From assembly GCA_963923455.1 (NCBI GenBank), contig CAWULT010000184.1, forward strand, positions 1-6,534: a DNA stretch of 6,534 nt, given 5' to 3'. A program made the position numbers and the translations under genes. Origin of the DNA: CAWULT01 sp963923455. GTDB taxonomy: Bacteria; Acidobacteriota; Vicinamibacteria; Vicinamibacterales; UBA2999. Of this stretch, positions 5,188-6,534 are shown piece after piece (the stretch's first letter is position 1; every line of letters starts with the position of its first letter). The notes under the pieces are model-generated. The model was not told where the DNA came from. It made no database searches and saw only the letters and a program-made list of their open reading frames with translations.

Positions 5188-6534
5188 CCGCAGGGACCGG
5201 ACGTCCGGTGCCGCTGGACCTGGCGGCTGCCAACGCCGCGGCGTGGGCCGCGGCGCAGCCGGGCGTCGAGGTCCCGGCGCCGGCGGGGCGGGTGCGACTG
5301 GTCGACGGTGCCTGGCGCGTCGACGGGCCGCGAGGCCCGGTGGCGCTCCACGCGCGCGACCCGCAGCGCGAGGCCGATTGCGCCGTGGCCGCCGCGCTGG
5401 ACGCGCAGCCCGGCGCCGGCGTGCTGGCGGTGATCGGGCTCGGGCCAGGATATGTGCTCGATGCGCTCGAACGGCGCGGCTGGACCGGACGGGTGCTGGC
5501 GGTCGAGATCGAGCCGGACATGGTCGCCACGTGGCTGGCGCGGCGGGACTGGGGCCCCTGGCTCTCGACGGGCCGGCTGCGCGTGCTGGTCGCGCCGGAG
5601 TTCACGGGCGCGAGCGACGGGTGGCGCCTGTTCGGCGACGGCGTGCGAGAACCGGCGGTCGTCGTGAACCCCGTGCTGGCGCGTCTGCATCCCGATCGTG
5701 TCGAAGCCGCCCGCGCCCTCGTTGCGCGTGTCCTTTTCGACGCGCAGGCCAATGCCGAGGCACGCCGTGCCTTCGGCGGGCGGTACCTGCTGAACACGCT
5801 CGGCAACCTCCGGCGGCTGGCCGAAGAGGGCGACGTCGCGTCGTTGGCGGGCATCGCGGCCAGCGTGCCCGCCGTCGTCGTCGGGGCCGGCCCGTCGCTC
5901 GATCGGAACCTGGATGACCTGCGCGCCGTGCAGCACCGGGCGCTCGTGATTGCCGTCGACACCGCGGCCCGTGCCCTGCTGTCGGCGGGCGTGGTCCCGC
6001 ACGTCATCGTCGCCGTCGACCCCAGCGAGGCCAACGCCCGCCACCTCGCGGACCTGCCGCCGTGCCCGCAGACTTGTCTCGTCGCCGAGGGCAGCCTCGA
6101 CGCCGAGGCGCTCATGGCGTTCCGCGGCCGGACGTTCTTCTTCTGCGTCTCGGATCACGAGCCGTGGCCATGGCTGCGCGCCCAGGGGTGCGGCGTCGGC
6201 CGCCTGCGCGCCTGGGGGTCGGTGCTGACGTCGGCCTTCGATCTGGCGCTCCTGCTCGGCTGCAACCCCGTGGCCTTCGCCGGCAGCGACCTCGCGTTCA
6301 CCGGGGATCGGCCGTACGCGCGCGGCGTGGTGTACGAAGAGGACTGGCGGCGGCTCGCCGACTGGGGCGTGCCGATGGACGCGCAGTGGCGGCAGCAGCT
6401 CGCCGCGTGGCCGCGGGTCGACGAGCCCGACGTGGCGGGTCACCCGGCGCGGACGGCGAGCCACCTCGTCGCCTTCCGGAACTGGCTGGTCGACCAGATG
6501 CAGCGCGACCCGTCGAGGATCTACGCCAACGCAA
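5184..6534 (+). CDS. Maf / MptE-like (DUF115, MAF_flag10) family protein, likely flagellin glycosyltransferase, 3' end outside window
   Basis: An uninterrupted frame from the GTG at 5184 runs off the right edge, giving 450 visible residues. The first part contains VLAVIGLGPGYVLDAL (80-95) and VLAVEIEPDM (105-114), the nucleotide-binding-like N-terminal domain seen in motility-associated-factor proteins. The central DUF115 domain begins PAVVVGAGPSLDRNLDDL (229-246), followed by LVIAVDTAARALLSAGVVPH (Asp259), VAVDPSEAN (Asp279), WGSVLTSAFDLALLLGC and FAGSDLAFTGDRPYARG (Asp369). This matches the Maf pattern 'G.GPSL...aD.a...L...GI.PD....iD' and 'G.DLa..g...Y..G'. In Campylobacter, Aeromonas, Clostridium and Magnetospirillum, Maf proteins are needed to put nonulosonic-acid-type sugars on flagellin. 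The archaeal MptE relatives are pterin diphosphokinases, but gene context favours glycosylation. Family members are commonly longer than what is visible, so a C-terminal helical part is probably missing here. The GTGA overlap with the glycosyltransferase gene sets the start; an in-frame GTG at 5208 is a less likely alternative. Confidence 0.85.
   Translation, partial: MTAGTGRPVPLDLAAANAAAWAAAQPGVEVPAPAGRVRLVDGAWRVDGPRGPVALHARDPQREADCAVAAALDAQPGAGVLAVIGLGPGYVLDALERRGWTGRVLAVEIEPDMVATWLARRDWGPWLSTGRLRVLVAPEFTGASDGWRLFGDGVREPAVVVNPVLARLHPDRVEAARALVARVLFDAQANAEARRAFGGRYLLNTLGNLRRLAEEGDVASLAGIAASVPAVVVGAGPSLDRNLDDLRAVQHRALVIAVDTAARALLSAGVVPHVIVAVDPSEANARHLADLPPCPQTCLVAEGSLDAEALMAFRGRTFFFCVSDHEPWPWLRAQGCGVGRLRAWGSVLTSAFDLALLLGCNPVAFAGSDLAFTGDRPYARGVVYEEDWRRLADWGVPMDAQWRQQLAAWPRVDEPDVAGHPARTASHLVAFRNWLVDQMQRDPSRIYANA

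Noticed and set aside
5120..5917. Second + frame open reading of 265 codons across the start of the Maf-like gene
   Set aside because: It is almost entirely Arg, Gly and Ala; the 5184 frame in the same region shows conserved domain motifs.
5127..6464. Antisense open frame of 445 codons opposite the Maf-like gene
   Set aside because: Its translation is rich in Arg, Pro, Ala and Gly with no recognisable motif. The + frame from 5184 carries the Maf/DUF115 motifs across the same bases, so the antisense frame is a GC-bias shadow.

Overview
The window is a GC-rich stretch (roughly 70% by eye) holding seven tightly packed genes, all on the + strand. No RNA gene, insertion sequence, CRISPR array, terminator or intergenic gap longer than about 10 bases is visible. 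Codons are strongly G/C at the third position, so long open frames on the other strand are artefacts. The GC content and gene style would suit a high-GC Gram-negative lineage, for example Acidobacteriota, Myxococcota or an alphaproteobacterium. The sequence does not settle the taxon.

Layout, left to right: (1) the 3' end of a sulfotransferase, cut by the left edge (1-350); (2) a DegT/ArnB-type PLP-dependent sugar aminotransferase (361-1533); (3) a radical SAM enzyme with a four-cysteine twitch-like C-terminal domain (1530-2540); (4) a class I SAM-dependent methyltransferase with a DGE...DD acidic pattern (2537-3262); (5) a WbqC-family protein (3264-3962); (6) a GT-B, GT4-like glycosyltransferase (3970-5187); (7) a Maf / MptE-like (DUF115) protein starting at a GTG (5184) and running off the right edge.

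Three junctions are ATGA or GTGA stop/start overlaps and the other three have gaps of 10, 1 and 7 bases, so this is very probably one transcript with coupled translation. The promoter and terminator lie outside the window.

Taken together the genes read as the tailoring and transfer section of a surface-glycan or flagellin-glycosylation locus. The aminotransferase and radical SAM enzyme would modify a nucleotide-activated sugar. The methyltransferase, WbqC-like protein and sulfotransferase would decorate it. The GT4-like enzyme would assemble it, and the Maf-like protein would attach glycan to a protein, by analogy flagellin. The individual families are recognised from sequence motifs; the substrates and the assembled pathway are inference. 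No sugar-nucleotide synthesis genes (nucleotidyltransferase, 4,6-dehydratase, NeuB-type synthase) are in the window.
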